Origin: Chamaelirium japonicum | Lineage: Eukaryota; Streptophyta; Magnoliopsida; Liliales; Melanthiaceae | Direction: 5' to 3' | Length of the DNA stretch: 64,000 nucleotides | Assembly (NCBI GenBank): GCA_947650365.1 | Contig: CANTAL010000147.1 | Coordinates: 372,001 to 436,000, forward strand | Shown here: piece by piece, positions 1 through 10,458 of the stretch | Position numbering within the stretch: the stretch's first letter is position 1 | Layout of the letters: each line of letters begins with the position of its first letter | Translations under genes and position numbers: made by a program | Notes under the pieces: generated by a model | The model's input: the letters and a program-made list of their open reading frames with translations, nothing else | Database searches by the model: none | What the model was told of the DNA's origin: nothing

Positions 1-575
1 ATCGGTCAAGTTTGACCGATCGGTTAAAAAATATCCGGTCAAGGTTTGAGTGATCGGCAAAAAGCCTTGGTTTTTTGCCAGATCCTGTAGAAATTTGACC
101 GATCGAATGATTTTAGCCGATCGGTCAATTTTGACCGATCGGTTAAAAAATATCCGGTCAAGGTTCGAGTGATCGGCAAAAAACCTTGGTTTTTTGCCAG
201 ATCATATAGAAATTTGACCGATCGAATGATTTTAGCCGATCGGTCAATTTTGACCGATCGGTTAAAAAATATCCGGTCAAGGTTCGAGTGATCGGCAAAA
301 AACCTTGGTTTTTTGCCAGATCCTGTAGAAATTTGACCGATCGAATGATTTTAGCCGATCGGTCAATTTTGACCGATCGGTTAAAAAATATCCGGTCAAG
401 GTTCGAGTGATCGGCAAAAAACCTTGGTTTTTTGCCAGATCATATAGAAATTTGACCGATCGAATGATTTTAGCCGATCGGTCAATTTTGACCGATCGGT
501 TAAAAAATATCCGGTCAAGGTTCGAGTGATCGGCAAAAAACCTTGGTTTTTTGCCAGATCATGTAGAAATTTGAC
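1..575. repeat. 119-bp tandem array in the 3' untranslated part of Tat element T1
   Basis: About 4.8 head-to-tail copies start at 1, 120, 239, 358 and 477, giving an exact 119-bp period. Copies are nearly identical; one visible variant alternates CCTGTAG with CATATAG. Each unit holds two near-perfect inverted repeats: arms CCGATCGGTCAA / TTGACCGATCGG, and arms GGCAAAAAACC / GGTTTTTTGCC, each with a TT loop. The array lies between the antisense ORF and the expected 3' LTR of T1, which is off the left edge. Tandem repeats in the 3' untranslated region are known for Tat/Ogre elements. The array may extend beyond the window. Confidence 0.93.
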
Positions 576-1021
576 AGATTAGTTGAAAGTTTTGAACCTG
601 CCCTTAGAGAGGGTTTCGCAACTGTTCTGTTCTTCGATCTTCTGGCAGAGTTTTGAACATTGATGGAGTTTGATCTTTCCTGTGTTGTGTCATTGGTTGG
701 TTTGAATGAGGCTTTTGACCGGCGGTCCGGTTTACTCAGACCGGTGACTCGCTTGGACCGTTTGGTTCACGTGGACCGGTGGTCCGACGTTTCGTCTGGT
801 CCGACGGTTCGTCTGATTTTGTGCCTGCTACGGATGGATGCCACGTGTTCCTACAAAAACACTCGATTTGATATGGTGAAGACACGTGTCTTCTCGATTT
901 GCGTACCTGTTTTACCCTGGGTATATGAGTTTCACTGGCTGTCATTTTTGCCTCACGCTTCAAAAATTTTTCGAAGTCCAGACTTTTTGCTCCCGATTTC
1001 TGCTTTTGCTCGATCGATCAG
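576..1021 (+). promoter_or_regulatory. Putative promoter of the T1 antisense ORF
   Basis: This 446-bp non-coding stretch lies between the 119-bp array and the antisense start codon. It contains a 16-bp perfect palindrome GAAGACACGTGTCTTC at 878-893 around a G-box core (CACGTG), a second G-box at 842-847, and a TATA-like GTATATGAG near 921-929, about 95 bp before the ATG. It also has repeated GGACCGG/GGTCCGA-type motifs at 720-815. The same order of array, G-box and TATA recurs upstream of the homologous ORF in T3. Promoter function is inferred from position and motifs only. Confidence 0.5.
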
Positions 1022-3776
1022 ATGGCGTCTTCTGGAAGCTCGAAGAAATCAGGTGGGGTCCCTTCGAAGAGGAAAGAAAAAGAGATTGTTGAGGTTCCAT
1101 CCTCTCCGAAGGGCGGCCGCGGCAAGGGCAAGGCTGTGCTTGCCGAACTGGGGCAGCTGGGAAAAAGACACCAGGGAGTTGGGTTTGCTTCAGCGCCATC
1201 GAGGCCAGAGTATATCCCTAAAGTACAGTTCATTCCGGGTCCGCTCATGTCTCTGTCAGAGGAAACTGAGTATGTATACAATACTGGTGGCGAGTTCACA
1301 GATTCAAAGAGGAAGAAGTGGCAGACATTGCTCTCTTTCTTCACCGAAGGAAGGGTGCAACCTTCGCTCCCCAGCATTCAGACTGCATTCGGCATTGACA
1401 AGAAGACCGTCTTCACCAACTTTGCTAGCAATGAGAAGGTCATGGGAACCATCGTAACCATCGGCCAACTCAACTGCGGTCTGCGTCTACCGTTGCCACC
1501 CTTTGCGGCAATATTACTGAACACTTCTGGCCTTTGCCCGGGGCAGGTCACTGGAAACGCCTGGCGAATTATCTACGCATTCTGCCGCGTGGAGTTGGAT
1601 TTTCAAGAGAACTTGAAGGCGTGCTACTCCAGCATCCCGGAAGGTGAAGACGCTCGGATCGAGCTTGGATACTTCTTCTTCCACTATCGATGGGCTTACA
1701 GAAAGGATAGCCCATTCTACAATTTGACTGGTGTGTCTCCACTGCGCCCGCTAACTGATACAGTCCCTTCGGACAAGTTGTATACAGATTGGCCTATCTC
1801 TGTTACCGGCGCATGGACACCCATCTCAGTGCCCGATACCCCCCGAGGTGAAGTGCATGACGCAGTGAAGATGTACAGCGAGGGAGGCATCTTTGCCTGG
1901 ACCTCCGAGAGGGCTGGAGCAATCGATAACTTATTTCTGGAGTTGACCTGTGGAACTAGGTCGTGGAAGCAGTTCTCCAACTGCCCCGTGAGATATGGCA
2001 AGGCCAATCTCCTCCACCGATCAAAGGATAGATATGAGGACAATGAAGTCCTATACTCTGACTATGAGGAGGATCCCCATTCGGGTAAGATTATTCGGAA
2101 GGTTCGGGCCGAGAAGAAAATCTATACTGCAAGGCGCCGATTGCCTACCGTGGATGAGAAGCTGGTGATCCAAAGAGGCCCAGTGAAGAAGAGAAGAAAG
2201 ACCCTCATCAAGCAAAAGGAAGATGAAGGCCAAGGGAAGAAAATTGAAGATGAAGAAAAGGAGAAAAAGGGGAGCGTCGAGGAAGATGAAGAGACTGAAA
2301 ATGTCAGCCACGACAACAGTAGTAATGACGAGGACGAGGAAGGGAGCGGCGAGGATGATCTGTCTTCCACCCCTTCTGGTGGAGATGGTGAGAATGGGGG
2401 TGGTGAGGAAGAAATTCCTCCCACCCCCACTGGTGGTGCAACAGGGGAAGACTCGATTCCTATTCCCATTGATGAGGTTAAAGCCCGTCAAATGGAGGAA
2501 ATTCTCGACATAGAAGGTGATGGCCCAAAGGCGGTTCCCACCTATAAGTTTGATGAATTGAAGAAGCCGCTGCGCTTCAAAATTAAGTTGTCGAGGAGTG
2601 GTGGGGTTGGAAGCAACCCCACACCCCTCGATCAACTTCCACCTAAAGTACCCCGCCTCGAAGGAGCAACCACGAGCGGGGGTATCGAAGTTGAACAACC
2701 CCCACCCCCTTCTCGGTCTCTGGCTGAGGAGGTGGCTGCTATGGTGGCGGGACTCGTCCAGCCAGGCGGGCCCCAGGAGGAAAGAGTCTCACCTCCCCGG
2801 GATGCTCCCTCCCCTATCCATTTGGAGAGGGAAAGTCGCGTGGGCGATGGAGCTACTCAACCTCAGCCAACGCCGGCTCGTACTCAAGAGAAAACGACCC
2901 CTCAGGGTGGTTCCGATCGCCGAAAGGGTAAGGAGCCAAGGGTTGAAGCCTCAGGTAATTGTACTAACTTGCCTTGATTTTCTTGCCTCTGAAGATTGGA
3001 AATAATCTAACACTTTGACCTTTCGTGTTGATTGCAGGTGCGCCTGTTGGCTCGACCCCGAAGATGAAGAGTTTGGGTGATGTTGACATCAACCACCCCA
3101 CCTCCGTGATCCGGAAACTCTGCAATCTTCCAGGGGCTACTCTGGATGAAGCTTTCGACAGGCTAGAACTGGTGGTAAGTGCATCTGCTCGACCGATTAT
3201 CTGAATTGCATCTTCAGAATAATTCTAACTCTTTTGTTCTTTTTGCAGAATTCAGCAGTTTTGAATATCGCGACCAAGCTTTCCATGAAGGCAGGAGCAA
3301 AAGAAGCTTCAGCTGAAGTCTCCCGCTTAGCTGCCGCACTGGAGGTCGTAAGCGAGGAGAGGGATAAGCTGAGGGAGGCTCTATCCTCAAAGAAGGAGGC
3401 ATTGAAGGCCAAGACCGAGGCCCTTCGCAAGGAAAAGTTGGAGAGCAAGGGCTGGCAGAATGGATACGAGGCCCGGGGTCACGAGCTTGAAGATCTGAAG
3501 AAACGATTCTTCAGGATCGAGAACTTGGGCTTCAATCGTGCTGCTCGAATAAAGGAGCTGGAGGCTCAACTTGCTGCTTCAGCAGAGACTCATAAGAAGG
3601 AGCTGGAGCATATGCGGAGTGAGTGCCAGAGCTACAGGGAAACAGCTGAAAAGGCGGCAGAAGCACTCAGGGCCCATGTTGCCAGTGTCCGATCCTCCAA
3701 GGCATCAGCGATGAGCAAAGCTCGTGCTGGATCTGAGGGGGAGAAGTCGCGTGCGCAGAGTGTGGCCAAGCCTTGA
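1022..3776 (+). CDS. Antisense extra ORF of Tat element T1 (putative gypsy-type transposon / Transposase_28-like protein)
   Basis: A 651-codon frame starts at 1022 (MASSGSSKKSGG). Around residues 150-270 it carries a conserved block with the motifs GLRLPLPPFAA, GLCPGQ, NAWRI and a later YRWAYRK. This matches the domain annotated as 'putative gypsy-type transposon' in plant proteins; despite the name, no transposase activity is established. It is followed by a Lys/Glu-rich acidic stretch (about 385-455) and a Pro-rich tail. Downstream coding stretches, the last ending at 3776, are rich in Ala, Glu, Lys and Leu and look like a long coiled coil. Consensus splice boundaries (CAG/GTAATT near 2955 with TTGCAG near 3037; GTAAGT at 3175 with TTGCAG at 3248) suggest two short introns. 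The gene lies opposite to gag-pol and converges on pol. Function unknown. Confidence 0.75.
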
Positions 3777-3966
3777 GACTTTTTCTTCCTTTTAGTTGTT
3801 GTGCTTGTAAACTCTTGATATGTAATAGCTTGCTCCTGTACTTGTCACATTTTTGATAATAATAGAAATCTCTTTGGTGTTTAAAAATTGGATGTCTCTT
3901 GAGTTGAATGTCTTTGAATCTTATGTTCTGGATAGCATTAGCATAGATACAATCTTTTGAATGTAA
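3777..3966 (+). other. 3' flank of the T1 antisense gene
   Basis: This AT-rich sequence follows the antisense stop codon, with TTTTGATAATAATAGAAA near 3851, plausibly its polyadenylation region. No ORF of note. It leads into the hairpin repeats. Confidence 0.4.
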
Positions 3967-4350
3967 GGGATCGAGTCGCAACTTGATTATCCAAACTTGT
4001 TTAACTTGAAATTTGAATTTGAATCTATGCAACACTTGTATGTAAGGGGTTGAGTCGCAACTCAAGCACCCAAACTTATTGCAACTTGAAAATTGAAACT
4101 TGAATTCGTGTAACACTTGAATGTGAGGGGTTGAGTCGCAACTCAAGCACCCAAACTTGTTAGACGATATCGAAATTGATTGAATTTGAACATTGAAACT
4201 TGAAGGTCAGTTTAACATTTGCTAGTAAGGGGTTGAGTCGCAACTCTAACACCCAAACTTGTTAAAAGACTTGGTAACTTGAATATGGTCAGTTTTTAAC
4301 ATTTGCTAGTAAGGGGTTGAGTCACAACTCTAACACCCAAACTTGTTAAA
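3967..4350. repeat. ~80-100-bp hairpin repeat array between converging pol and antisense ORF (T1)
   Basis: Five copies of a conserved core, GGGGTTGAGTCGCAACTC followed by a CACCCAAACTTG-like tail, begin at 3967, 4046, 4127, 4229 and 4313 (spacings 79, 81, 102, 84). The core folds as stem TTGAGT / ACTCAA with loop CGCA. The first copy is the most diverged. The position, between the 3' end of pol and the 3' end of the antisense ORF, is the same as that of the 78-bp arrays in T3 and T4, although the sequence is unrelated by eye. Confidence 0.85.
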
Positions 4351-4457
4351 AGACCTGGTAACTTGAATTTGAAGCTGCTTTAGAACTTGAATTGAAAAGC
4401 TGAACACTTGCACATTTGAACATCTGAAAGAGAATTTTATTCATCACAGAATTTACA

Positions 4458-7400
4458 TCATGGGTAGAACATCTTGAGGTGTCTGGAATTCCAAGCTCGA
4501 GGCAATCTATCTCCTTCTGGTGTGACCAGTCTGTAAGAACCTTTGCCTCCTACTGATTCAACGATATATGGACCTTCCCAGTTGGGAGCAAGCTTCCCAC
4601 TGCTGTGCTCTTTGGTGTTGTAGAAAACTGCTCTGAGAACTAGGCTGCCCACTGGGAACTGTCTCTTGTAGATTTTCTTGTCGTAGGCTCTTTTGATCTT
4701 CTGTTGGTACTTGGCCACACGAAGTGATGCTTGATCTCGTAATTCTTCGGAGAAGTCTAGATCATTGATCCGAAGTTCTTCATTGATTCCTCCTTCAACT
4801 GCTTTGGTCTTCAAAGTACTTGATATATTTTCTGTTGGGAGTACTACTTCCGATCCATATGTTAGACGAAAGGGTGAGAACCCTGTTGATCTTCTCGGAG
4901 TTGTGCGATACCCCCAAAGAACTTCAGGTAGGACTTGCTCCCACAATCCTTTCTTGTCGTTGAGTTTTTTCTTGAGTATACCAAGTATGGCTCTATTTGA
5001 GGCTTCAGCTTGGCCATTGCATTGAGGATATCTTGGAGTTGAATAGAATAGCTTGATACCGTTGTTGAGACAGAATTCTCGAAACTTGTCGGAGTCAAAC
5101 TGAGCTCCATTGTCAGCAACAAGAATTTGAGGTGTACCAAACCTTGAGAAGATGTTGCGCCGAATGAATTTGATCACTTCGTCGTCAGTCTCTCGGAAGA
5201 GGGGCACAGCTTCAACCCATTTGGTGAAATAATCCGTGCCCAGCAGTAGATACTTCTTCTTGCTTGGAGTTGGAGGGAAAGGACCCAAGAAATCTAACCC
5301 CCATTGATGGAATGGCCAGGGACTTGATAGTTGATGAAGCTCATCTGCAGAGAGATGAATAGCTCGAGCGTGTCTTTGGCATGGCTCACATCTTTGAACA
5401 ACTTGTTAAGCATCCCTTGCCATTGTTGGCCAGTAGTACCCTTGTAGTTTTGTCTTGGCTTCAAGAGATCTTCCTCCCGAATGATTCCCACAAGTTCCAG
5501 AGTGGATATCAATTAGGATTGCCAGTGCTTGCTCGGGACCAAGGCACTTGAGCAACATCCCGTTGTGAGATTTGAAATATAGATCTTCTCCTTGTAGAAT
5601 GTAGCATGGGAGCTTCCTTTGAACTCTTCGGGCTTGATTTGGATCTTCCGGCATTTTGCCATGCTTGAAGAAATCGAAAATTGATCGTCTCCAGTCTTCA
5701 AGCTGATCTTCACCCCCAGATTCTTTTGTAGTAGTAAGGATCTGTTGATCGGGGGTGGTCTTGGACACTTCTTGATAATCGATCTGTATTTGCCTTCCTC
5801 CGAGTGAGTCTCCAAGAACTGAGATAGCATTGGCTAAGGCATCTGCTTCTCGATTCTCTGCTCTGGGGATTTGAATGAATTCAGCGGCAATAAAACGTTG
5901 TTGAAGATGTCATACTAAGGCCAAGTAGAGTTGCATTCTTTCTTCGCGAGCTGTGTACTCTCCATTGATTTGCCTTATGATCAATTGGGAGTCACTGTAG
6001 ACGATAATTCGATCTACCCCCAGGGATTTCACCATCTCGAGTCCAGAAATTAGTGCTTCGTATTCGGCTTCGTTGTTGGTGGCAGTGAATCCGAGGAGAG
6101 TGGCCTTCTGGAGATGATCAAGTTCGGGGGATATTAAGACTATCCCAGTTCCCGAACCGATCGAACTTGAAGCTCCATCAGTATAGAGTTTCCATGGAGG
6201 AGTTGCAGCAATAGCCTCAAGATTTGGATCAATCTTTGTTGAAGGAATGATTGGAGTATTGTCTTCATCTTCTAGGCGCATGTCGACATCTTCGTCCCAA
6301 GTGATGGGGTCTTCAACTGGAAAATCAGCTAGAAAATCAGCAATAGCTTGACCTTTGATAGAAGTGCGAGATTCGAACTGAATCCCCAGGGAACTCATTT
6401 CGATCACCCATTTGGTCATTCGACCAGCTCGACCAGCTTTGTCAATGATGTCTTTGAGCGAATGTTCTGAAATGACAGTGATCTGGTGAGAGACGAAGTA
6501 TGGTTGAAGGCGACGCGATGCAGTAAGTAAGGCTAGGATGACTTTCTCAGTTTTTGAATAGCGAGTTTCAGCCGGGAGAAGAGTGTGACTGATATAATAG
6601 ACTGGATGCTCGAAGCCTTCTCTTCTACTGACTAAGACTGCACTGATTGCTTGATTGGTTACGGCGAGATAGAGCCATAAGTCTTCTTGTGGAAGTGGAG
6701 CCGTCAAGATAGGAGCTTGCACCAGATATTTCTTGATGCTTTGAAATGCTTCTTCACAAATTGGACTCCACCCTGAAGTATCCGCCTTTCGTTGTTTGTC
6801 GAAGAGGGGTTTGCATTTGTCGGAAGATTTTGAGATGAATCGATTGAGTGCTGCTAACCTTCCAGTCAGGCGTTGAACTTCTTTTCGATTTGTAGGTGAA
6901 GGCATATCGATGATGGCTCGAATTTGATCGGGATTGGCTTCAATACCCCTCCTGGTCACAAGATGACCCAGGAATTTACCAGATTGAACTCCGAAAGCGC
7001 ACTTGGCTGGATTGAGCTTCATACGATATTTTCGAAGAACTTGAAAGGTTTCTGCCAGATCAGAAAGATGCTTGATCCGAATGGAACTCTTGGTGAGGAG
7101 ATCATCGACATAGACTTCGACGTTGCAGTCGATCTGATCTTCGAACATTTTGTGACTAACCGTTGATAGGTGGATCCAGCATTTTTGAGGCCGAATGGCA
7201 TTACGTTGTAGCAGTAGAGACCTCGGCTAGTCACGAAGCAAGTCTTCTCTTGATCGTCTGCATGAAGTGGAATTTGATTGTATCCAGAATACCCATCCAT
7301 GAAAGATAATAGCTCGTGGCCAGCAGTGGCATCGACGAGTCTATCGATTCTTGGCATGGGGAATGGGTCTTTGGGGCAAGCCTTGTTGAGGTTGGTGAAG

Positions 7401-7800
7401 TCGATGCAGACTCTGACTTTCCCATTCTTCTTTGGAACAGCAACTATGTTAGAGATCCAGGTAGGATACTCTACTTCTCGGATGAAGCCTGCTGCGAGTA
7501 GCTTGGTGATTTCTTCTTGAACAGCAACTTGCAGCTCTGGCCGGATGGTGCGTGGCTTTTGCTTGACAGGTTTTATTTCTTCTTTGATTGCAAGTCGGTG
7601 ACAAGCATCATCCGGATTGATGCCAGGCATGTCTTCGAAACACCAGGCGAAGACGTCGATATTGGACTGGAGGAAGGATACCATGTCTTGCGCTTCTGTG
7701 TCGCTAAGACCGGTACCAATAAATGTTTGTCGAGGGAGATCTCCACTGCCAATGTTGATAGGGATGATTTCTTCAATTGAAGGTGATGTTTCCCATTCGA
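4458..7800 (-). pseudogene. pol: pol region of Tat element T1 (RT, RNase H, second RNase H, integrase), broken
   Basis: Read on the - strand, the region carries an RT domain near 7650-7050 (motifs KKNGKVRVCIDF, FMDGYSGYNQI, YVDDL), a gypsy RNase H near 6750-6400, and a second, archaeal-type RNase H near 6200-5920 (LYTDGASSS, NNEAEYEAL, YSDSQLI). The integrase zinc region is near 5500-5400 (GNHSGGRS, YYWPT). The integrase core is near 5290-4850 (TDYFTKWVEAVP, VADNGAQFD, PQCNGQAEASNR), followed by a C-terminal part ending at 4458. The second RNase H is diagnostic of the Tat lineage. The region is interrupted by about five breaks and is a fossil. It converges with the antisense ORF on the + strand. 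Confidence 0.88.
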
Positions 7801-7837
7801 TTGGTGGAGGTTCGGTCAGCGGAATCTCCTTTGATTG

Positions 7838-10231
7838 CTATTTGGAAGAGGGACCAGCTTCATCTCGTGGCCGCTTTGGAGGAGCAATGTTGATTTTTCG
7901 ATCTGTCTTAGCCGCAGCAGCCTCACAAGACCTTCCAGCTTGTTGATCACCTCGAATGTAGACGATGCCTTCTCCTGTTGCAAACTTGAGAAGTTGGTGA
8001 TAAGAAGAGGAGATGGCATTGATCTGGTGGAGGAATGGCCGCCCAAGAATAGCGTTGTAGCTAGACATTCCTTCGACGATTGCAAACCTCACCGAGACTC
8101 GAGTCTCTCGGCTGAGGTCGATGGTAAATCTGGACTCGCCCACCGTGATGCTTTGTTCGCCGTTGAAGCCGGTGATCACGGTCGGGAGAACGTCGAGGCT
8201 TTGATACTTATGTCCCAGACGCTTGAAGCAATCCGAGAACATAATGTCGATGGAGCTTCCGGTGTCAATGAGGATCCGGTTGACAGTACTTCCGTCGATG
8301 AGGAGTTTCAAGACAAGAGGGTCTCGATGGGGAGTGTGAACTCCTTGAAGATCTGCGTCATTGAAGACGATAGAGGGCCAAGCCAAACCTTCGATGGGCT
8401 TCTCGATCCAAGTGTCTTCCTTGTTTGCTGCAGCACGAATATGGAAGATGCGTCGAACTTGTCGATCCACTTCTTTCCCGGTTATTGATTGATTGTGCAA
8501 TGATCCGTGAATGCCAAAGATATTGGCTTTCACAGAGATTGGTTGCCGGTTGGAGAAGATTTGATGTACCCAACACACTTCTTTCCCCTTTGCAGAGGCT
8601 CGGCGTTGATCATGTCCGCCTTTGACGAATTCTTGAAGATGGCCTTCTCGCAATAGGTCTTCAAGATGGAACTTCAGCCGAAAACACCGATCGGTGGAGT
8701 GGCCGTGACTTCGGTGGAAGTCGCAATATACTGTTTTATCAGCTGTAAATTTCGAGTTCGGCTGAAGAGGGTTGGGCCTTCGAACGAACTCTTCATGTTG
8801 AATGCGGTCGAGTATCTGTTCGACCGGCATATTCCACTCGGTGAAAGTGGTCTTCGTTGGAGATCGACGCCTATCATTCTTTGATCGTTTGTTGGCTGGA
8901 GGGGCTGCTGCCTCAGCGTTGTGAGCCTTGGCGGCATACTTAGGAGCTTCTCTTTCCGCAGGCCTTCGTTTTGTTTCTCGCCCTTTACGAGCGACTTGAT
9001 CGTCTTCGACCTCAATCTCTCTCTGGATTCGATCGAACATAGCACCCAGAGAAGGAGGGGGATTACGGATGAAGTCGTTGTAGATGTGTAGATCGAAGCG
9101 GAGAGCGTTCTGGAAAGCCAACATAATGGCTTCATCATCCAGATGTCTTCCAGAGAGGGCAGCGTGCTCGTTGCGAATCCTCCTAGTGAAACTTCGGAGA
9201 GTCTCGTCAGCACCCATCCTTAGCCGATATAGAGAGTCGAGCTTCTTCTCGGGCTTTAGATTGAGCTGATAATGCTGCACGAAGAGTTTAGCTAAAACAT
9301 CGAACTGGGTAATAGACCCAGCTCGGAGATTGTGATACCAGTCGAGCGACGGCTCATCGAGACTTCCTGCGAAGGTGCGGCAGAGCATATTGTTTTCTTC
9401 TTCGTGCGGTGTTAAAGCTTGCTTGAATACGAGAATGTGAAGAGTAGGATCTCCTCGGACGCAGTTGAATTTGGGGAGGACAGGAGTTCTCCATCCTCTT
9501 GGGAATGTTGTCTCAAAGAGACTTCGATGTAGAGGTCCGGCAGAAGAATAGCCATCCCTACGACCATGTCCTCGACCTAGAGGTGGGTCAAGAGGCAAGA
9601 TCGCAAGGTCTTGCTCAGGCATCGAAGTATTTGCCGGCTGAAGTCGATGTCGGAGGTCCGATTCAAACCCACGCTGAAGTGGGATGGAAGGGGAAACTCG
9701 ACTCTTTGAAGGAGCGCCTTTCATCTGATGCCTCCTTGGTATGTTGAGCTTCGAAGGTATTCTCTTGTCGCAGTTGCGGCCAGAAAAAGATTGGGATGAC
9801 TCATCTTCGAGGCGATCCCAAACACTCTGCTTCCAGGGGGCAGCAGAGGGGGTTGGATCATGTCGAATCCTCTCGAGGGCAGTAGTACCCATTGACCTCC
9901 GTTGTTCGGAGTGGATTGAATGTCGTGGAAGATCGACCCTCTCGCTTGTAGAGGGAAGAGGTAGAGCGATCCCAGCCTCGGAAGCTGCTTTCTTCAGAGC
10001 ATCCCTCTCAGCAGTGAGGGTGGCGTTCTGTTTTGCCAATTGGAGCAATTGGAAGTCGACTGCAGAAATTTGGTAGGTCGACGGAGGGTCTTCAGCAGGA
10101 GCGGGTGTTGTTTGCCCAATCGACTGTCGCGCGGGGTGGGCGATAGGTCGATCGACAGACTTGCCACTCCCTGAACGAACCCCCATCTCAGGAACAGCAA
10201 GGGGCTGTCCGAAGTTGAGCCTTTGACTCAT
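7838..10231 (-). CDS. gag: gag-protease of Tat element T1
   Basis: This is an open 797-codon frame starting MSQRLNFGQP. The gag core around residues 235-400 has the typical retrotransposon-gag helices (FKQALTPHEEENN, SLDWYHNL, LRSFTRRIRNEHAAL). A zinc-knuckle-like motif CDFHRSHGHSTDRC (CX2HX4HX4C spacing) is near residue 510. The C-terminal third is an aspartic protease with catalytic IDTGSS near residue 660 and the flap-side motif AILGRPFL near 740. It packages element RNA and matures the polyprotein in the family. It lies directly inside the 5' LTR and primer site. The frame is open here although the pol downstream is broken. Confidence 0.88.
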   Translation of the reverse strand: MSQRLNFGQPLAVPEMGVRSGSGKSVDRPIAHPARQSIGQTTPAPAEDPPSTYQISAVDFQLLQLAKQNATLTAERDALKKAASEAGIALPLPSTSERVDLPRHSIHSEQRRSMGTTALERIRHDPTPSAAPWKQSVWDRLEDESSQSFSGRNCDKRIPSKLNIPRRHQMKGAPSKSRVSPSIPLQRGFESDLRHRLQPANTSMPEQDLAILPLDPPLGRGHGRRDGYSSAGPLHRSLFETTFPRGWRTPVLPKFNCVRGDPTLHILVFKQALTPHEEENNMLCRTFAGSLDEPSLDWYHNLRAGSITQFDVLAKLFVQHYQLNLKPEKKLDSLYRLRMGADETLRSFTRRIRNEHAALSGRHLDDEAIMLAFQNALRFDLHIYNDFIRNPPPSLGAMFDRIQREIEVEDDQVARKGRETKRRPAEREAPKYAAKAHNAEAAAPPANKRSKNDRRRSPTKTTFTEWNMPVEQILDRIQHEEFVRRPNPLQPNSKFTADKTVYCDFHRSHGHSTDRCFRLKFHLEDLLREGHLQEFVKGGHDQRRASAKGKEVCWVHQIFSNRQPISVKANIFGIHGSLHNQSITGKEVDRQVRRIFHIRAAANKEDTWIEKPIEGLAWPSIVFNDADLQGVHTPHRDPLVLKLLIDGSTVNRILIDTGSSIDIMFSDCFKRLGHKYQSLDVLPTVITGFNGEQSITVGESRFTIDLSRETRVSVRFAIVEGMSSYNAILGRPFLHQINAISSSYHQLLKFATGEGIVYIRGDQQAGRSCEAAAAKTDRKINIAPPKRPRDEAGPSSK

Positions 10232-10441
10232 TGAACGAGTCTCAGGACGAGCTTGTTGTTGAGTGTTACTTCCTTCTGGTTAACCTTGATGTTTCGTCCT
10301 CGCCATTCAGAGAGCGAAAGGTGCAACGAGAGTGCCGTTCAGTTGTCTGATCAACCGAGAGGGCGAGGAAGTTTGATTATCAAGATCAGTTGTAGGTTCA
10401 ACCGATCAAGTAGTAACGGAGAGTTGGACTTTTTGATCGTA

Positions 10442-10458
10442 TCCCACAGACGGTGCCA
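10442..10458 (-). other. Primer binding site of T1
   Basis: On the - strand this reads TGGCACCGTCTGTGGGA, three bases inside the LTR boundary at 10462. T4 has TGGCGCCGTCTGTGGGA in the same place. The first nine bases of the T4 site match the 3' end of plant tRNA-Asp, but the rest does not, so I do not name the tRNA. Confidence 0.75.

Noticed and set aside
1022-2977. A host gene or DNA transposase, from the family name 'putative transposase, gypsy type'
   Set aside because: Same position and orientation inside three Tat elements; no DDE transposase motif. It is an extra ORF of the element.
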